Shown piece by piece: positions 45,122 to 58,597 of a stretch of DNA of 64,000 nucleotides; position 1 is the stretch's first letter, and each line of letters opens with the position of its first letter. Made by a program: the position numbers and the translations under genes. Origin of the DNA: Linyphia triangularis (Eukaryota; Arthropoda; Arachnida; Araneae; Linyphiidae); NCBI GenBank assembly GCA_963978545.1, contig OZ021730.1:2860701-2924700 (forward strand), given 5' to 3'. Below the pieces are notes generated by a model. The model worked only from the letters and a program-made list of their open reading frames with translations. It was not told the origin of the DNA and ran no database searches.

Positions 45122-46879
45122 CAGGGTGGCCAGGAAATAACTTTCCCTGTTTGGTGGCATCTGAAGCTAAAACTAATAAATGAAATGAAACCATATTTTA
45201 TGTACAGACTATTGAAGGCACGGGGAGATAAATTCCAACAAAAAAAAAAAGTTAGTTCCAAAAGTTGCCACTAGGTGAGATTTTGGAGCTACTTGTACGT
45301 ACGTTTGAGGAAATTTACATATCGAGATCGCAATTATGCAAAATCCTAATGCGTACATGACAGCAGCGCAACGCATTCCCTTTAAAAAGAAAAGAGCGAA
45401 CGTCCAAACAACAATTCTTTCATTGACTGTTGGTGATATGCGACCTACCTTACCTCAACGTGCTTTGCTAGTGAAACTGTACTACACTAGATAGTGTAAT
45501 GCTGTGGTGGCTCTGCGGGAATAACGAAAACTTCATAACCTGCTTAAAAGTCCAATGTCTGCTGCAGCAGTAAGAGCGATGATTAAAAAATTCAAGGAAA
45601 CTGGATCGCTTGGACTTAAAGCTGGCAGAGGACGAAAAGCAGTACCAGAAGAAACAGTAACAGATGTTGCTACAGCGGTGTTCGACGACACAGGAACCAG
45701 CAGTGGTCCAAGCGCTCGTGCAATTGCTCGTCAAATCGATATGCCTTACTCTACTGTATGGAAAATCTTGCGTAAAATGCTGCATTTCTATCCGTATAAG
45801 ATCAGGCGTGTGCAAGAATTAAAAATAACAGATTACGATAAGAGCCCAACTTTTGCGTTAACGTTTCTTGCCCGAATGGAGACCGACAATGATTGGCATT
45901 GGAAAATATTGTGGGGAGATGAGGCTCATTTTCATCTGAATGGATCTGTTAATACTCAGAACTGCCGTATTTGGGCATGTGAGCGACCCACAATGATGCT
46001 AGAAATGCCATTGCATTCCCCAAAGGTAACCGTGTGGTGCGGTTTCACTGGTAATTTTATAATAGGACAATACTTTTTTGAGAACATAACTATTACCTGC
46101 ACCATCCATTGAGAAAATAACCATTACCCCCCTAAGGACCTATTACCTGCACCATCAACAGCGAAAAATATGGAAAAATGCTACAAACTTTCGTTATTCC
46201 GCAATTGCAGCAAACACAATGCTTAAACTCAATCATTTTTATGCAAGGTGAGCTCGGCCACATATTCATCGTTCAGTGCAGCACCTTTTACGCCAGAATT
46301 TTGGTAATGACAGAGTCATTAGTCAATATTTTCAGACGGAATGGCAGCCCCGTTCCCCGGACATAACCCCATGTGACTTTTGGCTATGGGGGTACCTTAA
46401 ATCCGTTGTGTATTCTGGTGGCATTCCCAACTTGCATGTCTTGAAGCAGAGCATAAGACAGGCCGTTGCGAACATCCAAACAGACAGTTTGCACGCAGCT
46501 GTAGAGAACGTTATTCACCGGATACAATATGTTGTACACCGGGAAGTTCAGCATATTGAAAATGTTACATGGCGTCCAGGGGACCCAAATGTTAACGAAT
46601 AAAATCTTATTTTATGGTTTCCAATAATTTATTCATAACTGTATAGTATTGACATTCTGAAAAATCAAATTTCAATGCTTTTATTGTAGTTATTCACATG
46701 TTTCGGTTCCGATAGCGCCACATTTCCCCCTATCGGCAACTTTTGGAACTAAAATTTTTTTTGGTGGAATTCATCTCCCCATGCCTTCATTAGCCTGCAT
46801 ATAAAATATGGTTTCATTTCGTTCATTAGTTTTAGCTGCAGATGCCGCAAACAGGGAATGTTATTTCCTGGCCACCCTG
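45122..46879 (+). mobile_element. Mariner-type (DUF4817-like) element with ~115-bp inverted ends
   Basis: Left end CAGGGTGGCCAGGAAATAAC and its complement at the right, flanked by TA at 45120-45121 and 46880-46881. The inverted ends extend about 115 bp (to GGGGAGATAAATTCCA) with mismatches. Unlike the copies at 9855 and 21351 its two ends are normal: the left end is not a copy of the 3' coding region. A different subfamily (end sequence and protein differ). Confidence 0.9.
45330..46602 (+). pseudogene. Mariner-type transposase, nearly complete but broken
   Basis: DUF4817-like N-terminus in broken frame (LPQRALLVKLYYT, stop near 45491), then an open part 45555-46112: MIKKFKETGSLGLKAGRGRK, a second HTH (ARAIARQIDMPYSTVWKIL), ILWGDEAHFHLNG with the first catalytic Asp, and VTVWCGFTGNFIIGQYFFEN. 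A partial duplication of ATTACCTGCACCATC (46093, 46141) and stops follow. The C-terminus is open at 46276-46602: LRQNFGNDRVISQYF, then SPDITPCDFWLWGYL with the third Asp. The second Asp region is lost to the damaged stretch. Confidence 0.88.
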
Positions 46880-46881
46880 TA

Positions 46882-47550
46882 GTTGAAATTACATACTGTC
46901 CAAAAATATGAATTTAATTTGAATAAAAATACTCATACTTCCTTTCAAAATACATAAGATGAATAGCACTCTAGTACATGGAGCAGATATTGCATCACTG
47001 TACCCATGCTTTGAATTTTTAAATATAAACTATTATTTTACCAACTTTCAACATTTTGCCATACACTTCATAATCATGTTTTATATTTTTTATGTTATAT
47101 TTGCAATAAGTAACTCAGCTATAGTTACACTTCCAAAACGTGAAAAGAATGATGATAAAAATAAAAAAAAATTTTAAAAAAAATCGATTTTTTTTTTCTT
47201 CTCATTTTTTCTTCTTCTTCTTCTGAATGCTATAATTTGACTACCTTATGTAAACGGGTATGTAATATGGGTAATTGAAAGTAAAAAGGAGTCACCCTAT
47301 AAAAAGCAATCATGAAAAGTAAAAATGTGTCCCGAAAAACTTTGTTTCTGGCAAAACTGAAAATCAATTAATAAGTCATGAAATATATAGAATATCGATT
47401 TATGGATATTTATTTCCTTGCAACGACACAGTATCGAAATTTCTTTTATCGTTTTTTCCAACCTCTACACCAAATTTAAGATCCAAGCAGCAAGAATCAG
47501 TCACCTACTAGTCATGACGTCAAACCAGTTACGTGACTTAACGTTTTGGC
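46882..47550. other. AT-rich DNA without a recognisable gene
   Basis: T/C-rich CTTCTTCTTCTT run near 47208-47222. No supported gene. Confidence 0.4.
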
Positions 47551-47559
47551 TTTCTCCCA

Positions 47560-47700
47560 AATCTAGGGGGCAGTGGCACGTTGCTGCAATTAATGAGAAA
47601 CCATTCGTGCGACTGTTGAACACGTTATAACACGTTATGAACATGAGCTTGAGATAAATGAAATGCACATTGAGCGTACACCGTCCATAAATGCATATTT
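47560..47700 (+). pseudogene. Mariner-type transposase C-terminal scrap
   Basis: GQWHVAAINEKPFVRLLNTL and, in the next frame, a match to the EHVITRYEH / INEMHIE ending of the DUF4817-like transposases at 9855 and 21351. About 40 codons survive, without inverted ends. Confidence 0.7.
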
Positions 47701-50310
47701 TTATTTTCAACAATGTGAATGCTTAAATTTTCTTCAAATATATTCCACTTTAAGGCATAACGAAGCAAAAAGAAATCTCCTCGAATTTTGAAGTTTTTTT
47801 TTTTTTCCGCTATTTCTTAATTATTTGAAATCAAATAAATTTTGGTCAATACGGAATGTAAAACACACATAAAAATCCTCTTCAGTTCGTTCGTTATTGG
47901 TGAAATTATGGTTAAACTTGATAATTAAAGTTACTGTGCACTGCTCGAATCTAAAGTTGCACGCAACCACTCCATAGTCCCAAATGAAAGTCTAGATCAA
48001 TCACTATAAAGCTAACTGAACATTTTTTTAGTTAACGATTAAAAGCTATCATGTGTTAAGTCATCAGCTGTTGTGCAAAAAAATGCATTTTTAAGTAATT
48101 TTCGCAAGCTCCGAGCCTTCCTCACCTCCTGAATCCATCCTCATACCTATGAATAGGACAAGCTATATTATGTTCTCTAATTGTCTATCAAGGCCAATTA
48201 CTGATAAGAAAAAAGCCACAGGAAAACAATCACTTTCCAAATGTCGCTTCCTCCCTGGACACAGTCAACAGATCACTAAATATTGTAATTACATCTGAGA
48301 TGTTGGAGAACGACATTAAAAAAAAAAAAAAAAAAAAATCATTTCAAATTACCGCCACAAGCTGGATAGCAATCTGATGGCGAAAAACAACATAGGTTCA
48401 ATGTTTGGACACCTGGTGGATGGCTAACTAAAGGAAAATTAACATCAGTTGAACTCTTCACCACAAGGGAATGGATACAGGAAGTTCGTTTTTTTCCCTA
48501 CAGGTGCCAGTTCACTTTCAGAGTGCATGGCTATTTGGTGCCAAAAAATGTACTTTAGTTCAAATTTTCGCTAAATGTTTTGATGGCTAACTTTTTCACT
48601 AGACATGACACCAACAAGTGAAATGAGTTCCCAAAAAGGAAGGTCTTATATAACATAGGAGTTATGAAACTGTAAACTCACATTGTTTGGCTTTCTCTTT
48701 GACATAGAAAGAATGACAGATTGACCTTTCAAGACTCTAAACCTGTTGGTTGAGAAGAAAGTACTTGCGAATCCTTCTAAATAAATATGGTATGTTGCAA
48801 AAATATGCGTATTTCTTTTGTATTTACTATGTTAGAAAAAGTAAAGTGCTATTGTTTTTAATATAAGTCTATTCCCATCCACTGAGCTAAGAGACTAGAA
48901 CTTGAGCGCGGACGCCACGAACCGAACGCATCACACCCCATTCCGAAGTGGCGTAACGAGAGAGGGACTATTTTCTTCGTGTCTTTAATCACAGTGAAGG
49001 GAAACCCAAGTTTATCTTTCATTATTAATGAGATTTCAAGTTCAAACGTTTATATTCAGCTCATAATTTAAATATTTTGCAATAAGGAACTTAGCGTTAT
49101 AAATTAAGGGCAGAGAAATAGATGTATTTCATAGTACCTATTTAAGTAAACGCGTCTTGAAATAACGATGAAAATTTAAATTAGAGAAACATTTTAAAAT
49201 GTTAGTGTATGACAATTGTAACACGTGTGCTATTCATCTGGCTTTAAAAAACGTAAGGTTACCTCTTGAAGCAAATGATGTAAATTGCTTTTGGATCTCT
49301 TAAGTTAGAATTATTATTAGAATAACTTTTATTACATATCAATATATCTATTCAAGATTGGCAAGTTAACTCATTTAGGACGTTTTTGTTATATAGCCTC
49401 CAATATAATATAATACATTATTTAAGTATTCGGACAATTTGATATAATTTAAACATTCTAAATATACAGATAACACTAAATAATCTTCATCACTAAAATC
49501 AAGCTCTACTAAAGATCTCTTATGTGACCTAAATTCTAAAATTAATGAAACAACAACACTATTAGATATGCAATTAGAATTTCCAGCAGAAATATTTCCT
49601 GCTCTCAGTAGTTTTCTTAATGACCAGTGGAATTGACAAGCATTTGTATTTTATTGTATCCGCCAGAAGCCCTTATGCTGTTGAAAAACCATTCAATGTT
49701 TACTTGGGATGATTAATAGGTTAAAATATATTTTAAAGGGTTTTGTTTTGTCAAAAGTTCTACTGCCATTGAAGATAGATTTTATAGTAACTATAAATCC
49801 CAAAGCGAAAATATTTCTTTGTGTTTTTATTATAGGAATACCATCCAATTTTAAGGAAAGTAGATATTTAACAGTTTCAGAAAATATATTTTCCCACTAA
49901 TATTTGTTTCCAACTGATGAAGGAGATTTAAATCCTGTACCAAAAGTATACCAAGAATTTCGAAGATCAAAGATTCTATTCATCGATCAGATTATTCGAT
50001 CCATTTTATTCCAATTTCCCCAGCCTTTTTATGCAATTAAATGCACAACAAGAAATAACCATTGTAAAAGAATTATACAAATTTGAATCACTAATTTAGT
50101 TCCATGGTTTATTCAGGGTTAATCTACAATAACTCTTGCTACAACATACTAGGCAAGTGGGCAAAATGGTATGTTTTTCCTATTTTACTGTCTCACATGA
50201 GGTTTTGTATCCTTCCGCGCCGGCAATCTCATTCGCTTGTTAAATAACCGGGAATAGTTACTCCAGTTCAGTATTCCAGCTCAGTGCCTCCCACTGCTTC
50301 TAATTCTTCG
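47701..50310. other. Mostly unique noncoding DNA
   Basis: No TE or gene recognised. A small GC-rich patch at 48905-48970 (GAGCGCGGACGCCACG...) stands out from the AT-rich surroundings. An A21 run lies near 48319-48340. Short frames such as 49709-49900 have no domains. Confidence 0.45.
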
Positions 50311-50314
50311 CCAC

Positions 50315-51111
<797 letters not shown>

Positions 51112-51599
51112 TTAATGAGGTAGAGTTGCAAAATACTTTTAATGACGTAGATAAAACGTCACAAAATTTTTTCAAAATAAATGTCTCGATGTCGGACTCA
51201 AGTATCTTTTAATTCAAATATAAATAATATTTCTTCCCAGTTTACAATTATAAAATTAGATTGGAACTACGATGAAAGTGTATTCCTTTTTCATCCTAAT
51301 ATTTTTTTTTTCTATAATGATTTTTATTATTATTTTTGCGATTTTAAAAACTCTTATCCAGGAAAAAGATTAAGCCATCCTTTAAAATCTGCAAAAATTA
51401 TTATTTACAAAACGAAATTAGATTTTAAGGCCGTGGTTTGCACTACAGGGTTATATTTTAACCTTTCCTATCACTAACCTTTATTTTTATACTAATTCTA
51501 AATTAATTTTCTTCCAACTACTATTCTAGCCTAACGTATTTCAATTTCATAAGTTAATAAAATATTGGAAATTAAGGACTAAAATTAAACAAGGGAGAT

Positions 51600-53387
51600 A
51601 ATCAAATGTAGAAACAGAATGAGGAAAGAATGGCAAAGAACGCTTGATCCATTTCTCAAAAGAGAAATTAATGCACTCCCAACATACTAAAGCCAACAGA
51701 GAAGCAAGGTGGCAGGAAAGGAATTTGAAGACAATTCAATTTGGCGCATGACAAAGGCCCTAAGATTGAAAAAACAACACAAACGCCACTTTTGAGCAAC
51801 AGTGGTTTAGTCTTCACTGAGTCTGACAAAGCTGAAACTTTTGCTGACTCTCTGGAACAACAGTTTCATAACAACACCTCCCCTAATAACACTGGGTTTG
51901 AAAACCACATTGAAAGCACTGTTGCACTTTGGAAAAAATTGTCATTCATTAACTCCATTCAACATACCAACACACAAGAAGTAATGGACACCATTACTAA
52001 ACTTAAAGTTAGAAAATCCCCCGGTGTTGATAATATATCTAATAGAATGATTAAGAACATTCCAAACACTACCATCCAAATTTTAACAGACATTTTCAAT
52101 GCTAGCCTCGGGTTTAGTTATTTTCCAAGTATTTGGAAAGAGGCTTTGATAATCTTAATACGTAAACATAGCAAGGACCCCTCTGATCCAACCAGCCCTA
52201 GACTGATTAGTCTTTTGCCTTGCTTGGGCAAGATTTTTGAAAGGATCATTTCAAACCGCATTTTTCCACTTTTGAACAGTATCCCCGAAGAGCAATTCGA
52301 GTTTATGAAAAACAGGTCTACCACTGGGCAGCTCATTAGAATTCTCGAGTTTGCTGGCTCAGCTATGCATAGGAAGTAAAACTCCGCAATGCTTATGCTC
52401 GATGTCGCTAAGGCGTTTGATCGGGTATATCATTCGGGGCTCCTTTTCAAACTGATTAAATTCAAATTTCCACATGATTTGATACATCTCATCTCCAGTT
52501 ACCTAGATCATATACATTTTAGAGTAAGTGTTGGAAAGGCCATCTCTGAACATAGAAACATTAAGGCTGGGGTCCCACAAGGGAGTATCTTGGGTCCCAC
52601 TCTTTATAACTTATACACTGCAGACTTTCCCACATTTAGAGACGATAGACCCTGTCTTACCGCCTTCTACGCAGATGATACTGCAGTCATCACAAAATCC
52701 ATCAATCCACAAAAAGCATTAGATAAACTTCAGGAGAAAACCCCCCAAATCGAGGAATGGTGCTCCAAATGGAAAGTGTCAATAAATGCAGGAAAATCGC
52801 AAATCATCTGTGTTAGAGCGAAGGATAAACTTAAAAACTTAAATAACAATGTCAAACTCTTCAACGAAAATATCCCAATGGTCAGGAAGGCTAAATATCT
52901 TGGAGTTACACTTAACAGCAAACTAAACTGGAAAGACCACATTAAAAAGGTCACTAGTAAAACATACATGATAATCAACAGGCTCTGGCCACATCTTGGT
53001 AAAAACTCCAGTCTTCCACTAAATTACAAGAAAAGGGTTTATTTGTCTACAATCTGTCCCATTTTCTCATATGCTGCCCCTGCGTGGTGCATCCACGATG
53101 CACAAGATGCAATAAAACTTCAAAAAATACAGAACAGGGTTCTAAGGAGGATGGTAGATGCTTCGAGATATGTGAGAAACGACCTCATTCATAAAGATTT
53201 GAAAATCACCACAATTTCACAGCACTTAGCACACCTGAACATCACATTTTTCAAAAAGGCTCTAAAAGCTGATCCCATCGTTAGTGATTGTTTCAATTAC
53301 GAGATCGTCAAAGATGATGCAAAATACCGCCCGTATGCTGCATTTAGCCTTTCTGTTGCCACTCTGGCTAAAAACTATAACAGATAG
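51600..53387 (+). pseudogene. LINE ORF2 (RT), copy B, best preserved
   Basis: Open from 51741 to 52376, in-frame TAA at 52377-52379 (copy A has a sense codon there), then open from 52380 to the natural stop at 53385-53387. Motifs: GVDNISNRMIKNIPNT, LISLLPCLGKIFERIISNRI, MLDVAKAFDRVYH, GVPQGSILGP, FYADDTAV (YADD 52668-52679), KYLGVTLNSKLNWKDH, and an end at ATLAKNYNR. The endonuclease domain is absent and there is no RNase H after the RT. Jockey-like clade by sequence. One stop aside, the RT could be recently active, but the missing endonuclease rules out autonomy. Confidence 0.9.
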
Positions 53388-53807
53388 ACCTGTAGATCAT
53401 AACTTATATGTACATAGTTTATTCCCCAGCTTGCTGGGGCTTAAAAATTATTTAACCTGCGCTTCGATTTTAACTCATCTCAATTATTGTAGTTTCTGAT
53501 TTTGTATATAGTTTATTCGCCAACTCAATGGGGTTTAGAAATATTTAACCTGCGCTTGCGATTTTTTATTACCTTCTATACTACTACCCATATAGTGAAT
53601 TATTTTATACCATGCGCTTGTGCATTCCCATTTAATCTTGTTGTCCGTTTAGTTTTGTCCCGTCAGTCCCCTTTTTTAGTATTAGTTTTGAATTGTTTTT
53701 TAGTGCAAATTAGATTTTACCACTGAATTTTCGCCCTTCGGGCTAATTTAGAAATGTGGAACAATGCCCTCGGGCTGGAACCACCATAAATCAATATTAT
53801 AGTATAC
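53388..53807 (+). other. LINE 3' UTR with tandem stem-loops, copy B
   Basis: Same as 37507-37924: CCCCAGCTTGCTGGGG (53424-53439), a second unit where the hairpin stem has one change (GCCAACTCAATGGGG), TTTAACCTGCGCTT in both units and CGCCCTTCGGGC near 53733-53744. Confidence 0.75.
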
Positions 53808-53857
53808 TTAGAGATCTGAACTAGACGGACCTGTTCCCGATCGTTCCAGTTTTTCCT

Positions 53858-54403
53858 ATGGCTCAACGTAAAAAGAAGCCAGCTAAACAAATCTCAACGA
53901 AGGGCTCTGTCCCTGTTGTTGTTGACGAGGCTAGCACTGATGTTGATGTTCCTGTTGATGTACCTGCTCCAGATATTACAACCCCTGAAAATTCAATTGA
54001 ATTAGCTCAACCTGCTGTTGAGAGTTGTACAATTCTGGCTCCGGCGGATGAGGTGCTGCAGTATTAAGAGGCAACTCTCGCTAACATTGTTAGCCCCTCT
54101 TATGTACCCACCTGCTTCTACCTTGCTGCTGACGGGGACGGGAAAAGCGCCATAAGCTTTCTGCACAAGAGGCTTGTTGAGCAAAATGGCACTTTGAACG
54201 CCCGTGTTCATAAAAACCTGATTTGAGTCACCCCACAACAAGAGGTTGAGGAGGCTCTTTTCTACACCTGGCTGAAGGAGCTTGGAGTTCCTTTTTCGCA
54301 AGATGATCCTGGCAAACTTACTTCGTTTAAAGTAGTTGTCAGGGGATTGCCTGGATCCACATCTCCGGTGGAGATTGATGACTGGTTTGCCTCAGAGATG
54401 CGA
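53858..54403 (+). pseudogene. LINE ORF1 N-terminal fragment, copy B
   Basis: MAQRKKKPAKQISTKGSV start; the TAA after VLQY (54065-54067) is shared with copy A. A further TGA at about 54225 (copy A: TGC) is unique to B. B also has a 12-bp in-frame difference (extra PVDV). Ends VEIDDWFASEM at 54403, where MULE sequence begins. Confidence 0.82.
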
Positions 54404-54685
54404 TTGCCTACAAAGCGATTAGCTGCCACCAACCTTCAAGATCTAAGAAACATCTCCAAAGAAGATGGAGTAGACGTCATTCGTTGATACGGATTCAGTA
54501 AATGCATGGGTTGAACAGATGAGGAATTCCGATTCAAATCCGATTTTACTATACAAATTGGTTGGAGATGAAAATAATTCTTATCCTGAATTAGAAAAAG
54601 AAGATTTGTGTTTTGTGAATGAAGCTCAAGAAGAAATCTTCAAATTATATGGTAATGAAGTCATTTCTATTGAAGGAATAAAATT
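54404..54685 (+). pseudogene. MULE middle fragment, tandem unit 1
   Basis: Begins LPTKRLAATNLQDLRNISKE and runs to NEVISIEG, matching 39880-40140 of the longer MULE. It then breaks at TTTCTATTGA and passes into repeat R. Unit 2 (60470-60735) breaks at exactly the same base. Confidence 0.85.
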
Positions 54686-55056
54686 AAGTACAGAGCATTC
54701 AAAATAATTTATTTATTTTATTTGCATCCTATCTCCATTTAAAAATAACTTTAAGAGTGTTTTTGTCAATTATGGAAATTATTGTGAGTGAATAATAAGA
54801 TTAACAGTTTCCTAATATGTATATAAAATTTGTCAACTTATGAATGCGATAAAAAAAATCTTACATGAATTAAAATGTAAGCTCAATATGAATTCAATAC
54901 TATTTTTTAAGTATTACAGAGGTAGATTTCAGAAATGTATCTTAATTTGTTTTTATTATGAAATTATATATACAATATTTTCGACTCCTTAATACTTTAA
55001 ATATATACTTGCTGTAATTAGTTTATAAACCAAATATGTTTTGATAATTTACGAAG
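54675..55056. repeat. Repeat R, second half, unit 1
   Basis: From GGAATAAAATTAAGTACAGAG to TTTGATAATTTACGAAGC, nearly identical to 60735-61125 and similar to 30240-30465. Joined at its right end to the N-terminal finger region of a MULE. Confidence 0.88.
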
Positions 55057-55267
55057 CAATGCTTGAATGCCAAAAAGAATTTTGCAACTGTCAGCAACCT
55101 CTATCGCCATAAAAAAAAATACGACACCCAGAATATTACTCAAGACTACGTTCAAAAGAAAAAAGGTTTTCGTGTGATGTGTGCCACAAATATTTTGTCA
55201 CGAAAGTTGGTGTGTCACGTCATAAGAAGAAATTGCACTAGGTAGACATTACTAGAGAATGTAAAGA
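55057..55267 (+). pseudogene. MULE N-terminal finger fragment, tandem unit 2 (left part)
   Basis: FATVSNLYRHKKKYD and, in the next frame, a CDVCHKYFVTKVGVSRHKKK-type C2H2 finger, then TRECK. Matches 38942-39135. Interrupted at AATGTAAAGA by the BEL/Pao element; coding resumes at 59808 with GGTGTAGAAAGCTC. Confidence 0.82.
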
Positions 55268-55269
55268 CC

Positions 55270-55514
55270 TTTTACTTGCATCAGCATTAAGCAATACAAA
55301 AATTAAACCTCAATTACTTAATACTGGCTTTTCAAGTTCTTTTAACCCGTTTAAGACGAAGAAGTCATGTCAAACACAAACAGGCGCTTTATTTACAAAT
55401 CCACTCAACCAACAAGGCAATGACTAGTACAAATGGTCCACTAAACTTAAATAGAACACGGAACATTTAACATTAATAGAAACGAGTTGAGTTGTACGAG
55501 TCCTATTGTACGCA
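55270..55514 (-). repeat. BEL/Pao 3' LTR
   Basis: 245 bp, starting TGCGTACAATAGG on the minus strand (55514) and ending CAAGTAAAA. It is preceded, on the minus strand, by a purine-rich AAAGATGGGAGTGA (55528-55515), the likely polypurine tract. Confidence 0.9.
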
Positions 55515-55895
55515 TCACTCCCATCTTTGAGTTTCCAAGCTTCTGAAACTCAAAATTACAACCACTAATTAAAGATCTAAGCGTGTAACAGTCCTAATTT
55601 AACGTCCAAATCTGGTTCTTTGAGTCAATGGCATTTTAATGTCCTGTTGGATAGGTTGGAGATGCTTCTCAGATTGTGAGCACATATCTGGTTCCCCTTG
55701 GCTTTTAGGTACCATCTTAGATACCTTCACAGCTCGATCACGGAAAGGTTCGAAATTTTCGTTGATCTCAAGATAATACAATCGCTGTATAGGTCGTAAA
55801 ATTTCTCCACTCTGCGTTTTAACCTTAACCAGACGAATAACACCATCTTTGCTTGGAAAAACTTCTATGACTTTTCCCAAAGGCCAGGATATCCT
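55515..55895 (-). pseudogene. BEL/Pao integrase C-terminal domain
   Basis: LGKVIEVFPSKDGVIRLVKV then RPIQRLYYLEI, the DUF5641-type end of BEL/Pao polyproteins. It is separated from the upstream part by an in-frame TAA (about 55896-55898, VHSPNS*RISWPLG). Confidence 0.85.
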
Positions 55896-56819
55896 TTAAG
55901 AGTTCGGACTATGTACAAGTACTATCTCGCCCACCGAAATAACATGGGTTTTCCTAATCTTCTTAGTGTTTTGTCTCAAGTAACCCAAGTACTCAAGTCT
56001 GAAACGTTTACGAAGGTCTTCACGGAGTTTCATCCGATACTCGTGTCTCTTTTGTAGGTTGATAGAGTCCAAATGATCAAGGTCAGGCACACCCGAGTGT
56101 TTTAATTCACGCATGAACATTGCAGGTGTCAGTGGTTCAAGATCATTGTCATCTGACACGTAAGTGATGGGTCTAGAATTTATAAAATTTTCACATTCAC
56201 ACAGCAATGAAGTTACCTCTTCGTATTTTAAGGAAGCTCTTCTTAAAAATCTTTTCAGTAGATCTTTAACTAAGGCCACGAGACGCTCCCACCATTTCTC
56301 CGAGATCAAAGTTTCGTTTACAAGTACCCATCTCGGAACTTCTAATTTGTTCAACTTGCTTAACTGTAGTTCCCATTTTCGAAATTTAGCCACAATTTCC
56401 CTTGGCAGCTCTTCATCCCAGTTGGCTTTGATTTTCCAAGTCTCCTGAAGTAAAATCTTTGTAATCAATGTTACGGGAGAGGAGAACTCTATGGGGTCGA
56501 AGATCTTGTTGCATTCAGACAAAATACGTCTCTTTGTTACACTCTCGATTTCTGTCCTTGATTCACTACTGATATCAATCCTCAAAGTGTCTAAAGTGTC
56601 TCTTTGAACATTCCACTTGAGTCCCAAAACAGAAACGTCATCTGAATCAGTGGTGGTTCTTTGGGTCAGGTTATCTTCCCTGTCGGAGCCATTAGTGGAG
56701 ATAAAGTGCCATCCTCGTAAATCGAACTTTCCTAGGGCCATGATCACTTTAGATTCTTCTATAAATTGTAACAGATCAGCCTTGGTTGAAACACTGGCCA
56801 CACAATTATCGACATACAT
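55896..56819 (-). pseudogene. BEL/Pao RT end, A17 domain and integrase tail, fused by deletion
   Basis: Starts at the RT active site, which reads YVDN instead of YVDD, so a catalytic Asp is lost. The A17-type region follows: VLGLKWNVQRDTLDTLRIDI, RRILSECNKIFDPIEFSSPV. At LEVPRWV/LVNETL (about 56330) it jumps directly to WWERLVALVKDLLKRFLRRA and NSRPITYVSDD, the part after the integrase core. RNase H and the D,D,E residues of integrase are therefore missing while the frame is kept. Confidence 0.88.
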
Positions 56820-58246
56820 CGATTTCTTTAGTGCTGAGCAGTTAACCGATAAGAATCAGGTATTCGATCTAAATGATAACCCAAAGTTGCTCCCAGTAGG
56901 AATGGACTTGATTTGACGCCGAACACCACTCTGCAATGTCGGTAGATCTTCAGACTATTAGGATCTCCTTCCTCCCATCACAGAAATCGCACAAAGTCCC
57001 TGTCAAGGTCACTCAATTGTGTTTGGAGAAAAGCCTTTCGTATATCCGCAACAACCCCAAATTGACCGAGACGAAATCGATTTATGACGGATGGTATGAG
57101 TTCCACAAGATTGGGTCCTGTTGCCAAGCAGTCATTCAAGGATGGATTATCATTCAATTTTGCAGATCCATCAAAAACAGGTCGTATTCTTGTGGTAGAA
57201 TTTTCCTTTACAACAGGTGGATGTGGGAGGTAGTGACAGTTGGAGTCCTCCAATCGTTCTAGAGGAACTTCTTCAATTATGCCTTCTGTTTTCCAATCTT
57301 CAAAGACATCTTGATACTTCTGTAAAAGGCCAACTGTCTTGATTCGAATTACAGATGTTTTTACCCTTTTTTCAGAGATTCTGTTAGATGTTAATTTCGA
57401 ATGATCTGCCAACCAGGGCAAGGAAACAACGTATCGTCCATCAGATTCTTGTTTAACAGAATTGTTAAAAAACTCCTGGGTTTGCTGATCTAATTCAGCT
57501 TTATTTTGTTTTTCAGCAGGATCTAAAATTCCTAGAGTGTCAAGTCTCCACAACTCACTGATACTTGAATTATTGAGAAGAGACAAGCCAGAGTAGCTAT
57601 TTTTCGTGTCTTCATCACTTAGCTTTCCCATAAGAGTCCAGCCGATTAAAGTTTTTATGGCTTTCAACCCACAAGAAAGATTCACGATCTCTCCAGTGAA
57701 AAGTTTACCTGCAATATCAGCACCGATTAACAAGTGCACAGATTGATTCGAATATTTGGAATAAACTTCTTGATCACTCAAAAATATTCCCTTCTCTTTA
57801 ATTTCCTTTCTCCAACATCCTTCTGTTGTTCGTGGAAGATCAGTACATATTTTATCTTGGTCGAGGGCATCGAAAGTACGATGATAATCTTTTTTATAAC
57901 TACTCACGTAAACCTTGTACAGGCAATGTTTCTGATATCTTTCCACACCTCCAAAGAGATTGTGCACCATCTCTTGATTTCCAATGGGTTGATAGTTCAT
58001 CTTACAAACAGCTTCTTTACTAATATATGACTTTTGGCTACCTGTATCGATCAACGCTCTCACGGCAAGTTCTTTATCGCCTCCACGAAGAACGACCACC
58101 AAAGTCTGGAGCAGAACGCTTTGTGAGCAGGTTGGATTAATCAAGGAGTGGAACGGCTCAGCAGATTTTCTGTCAGATTCAAATTCCTCTGTACCAGTAT
58201 CAGATTTCACATATTTAGTTGGGCACATAACTTGATAATGTCTTCT
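56820..58246 (-). pseudogene. BEL/Pao protease and RT N-terminal part
   Basis: In frame with the knuckle region after one TAA (58249-58247). Contains the retroviral-type aspartic protease motif ALIDTGSQKSYIS, LLIGADIAGKLFTGEI (DUF1758), then the RT: GIIEEVPLERLEDSNCHYLP, RIRPVFDGSAK, GVVADIRKAFLQTQL (motif A with its Asp). It ends with FVRFL then TGA (56980 region) and a one-base shift before YVDN. Confidence 0.88.
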
Positions 58247-58597
58247 TTAGCAATAGGAACATTTGACTTTCCTTCTACACTGCCTTGCTAAATGTCCAGT
58301 CTTGAAACATCGAAAACAACACTTCTTTTTGGCCAGTAAAGCGGTTCTCTCAGTCAAATCCAAATCCGCCTTGCAATCCTTGTCTTCATGTTGCTCAACA
58401 TCGCAAAAGACACATTTTAAGATGTCAGGTGAATTATGATCTCCAGCAAACAATCCAGCGGCAGTGTGCATGCTACTTTTCATTCTGTAGGTCCTGGAAT
58501 CATCTTTAAGCGAAAATCCTTTCATTGCCAAATTGATTCTTTCTTCAGTTTCGACTTCATTTTTCAAGAATCGCATTAGATTTTCTAGTCGTCTCAT
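58247..58597 (-). pseudogene. BEL/Pao gag zinc-knuckle region
   Basis: RRLENLMRFLKNEVETEERI, then CVFCDVEQHEDKDC and CCFRCFKTGHLARQC zinc knuckles. A one-base shift near 58610 separates it from the main gag frame. Confidence 0.85.

Larger units (their letters stand above)
51112..54403 (+). mobile_element. LINE composite copy B: ORF2 - 3' UTR - ORF1 start
   Basis: Direct repeat of 34474-38560 without the 36688-37355 insertion. It starts at the same base (CCTTAATGAGGTAGAG) and contains ORF2, 3' UTR and ORF1 start in the same order. The ORF2-ORF1 join differs slightly: here TATTATAGTA runs into TACTTAGAGATCTG, whereas copy A has about 40 extra bp with a C-run. At 54403 the ORF1 fragment is joined directly to MULE sequence. 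Confidence 0.82.

Noticed and set aside
48880..48970. Possible tRNA: inverted TTAGCTCAGTGG resembles an A box
   Set aside because: No B box at the right distance and no cloverleaf could be formed.
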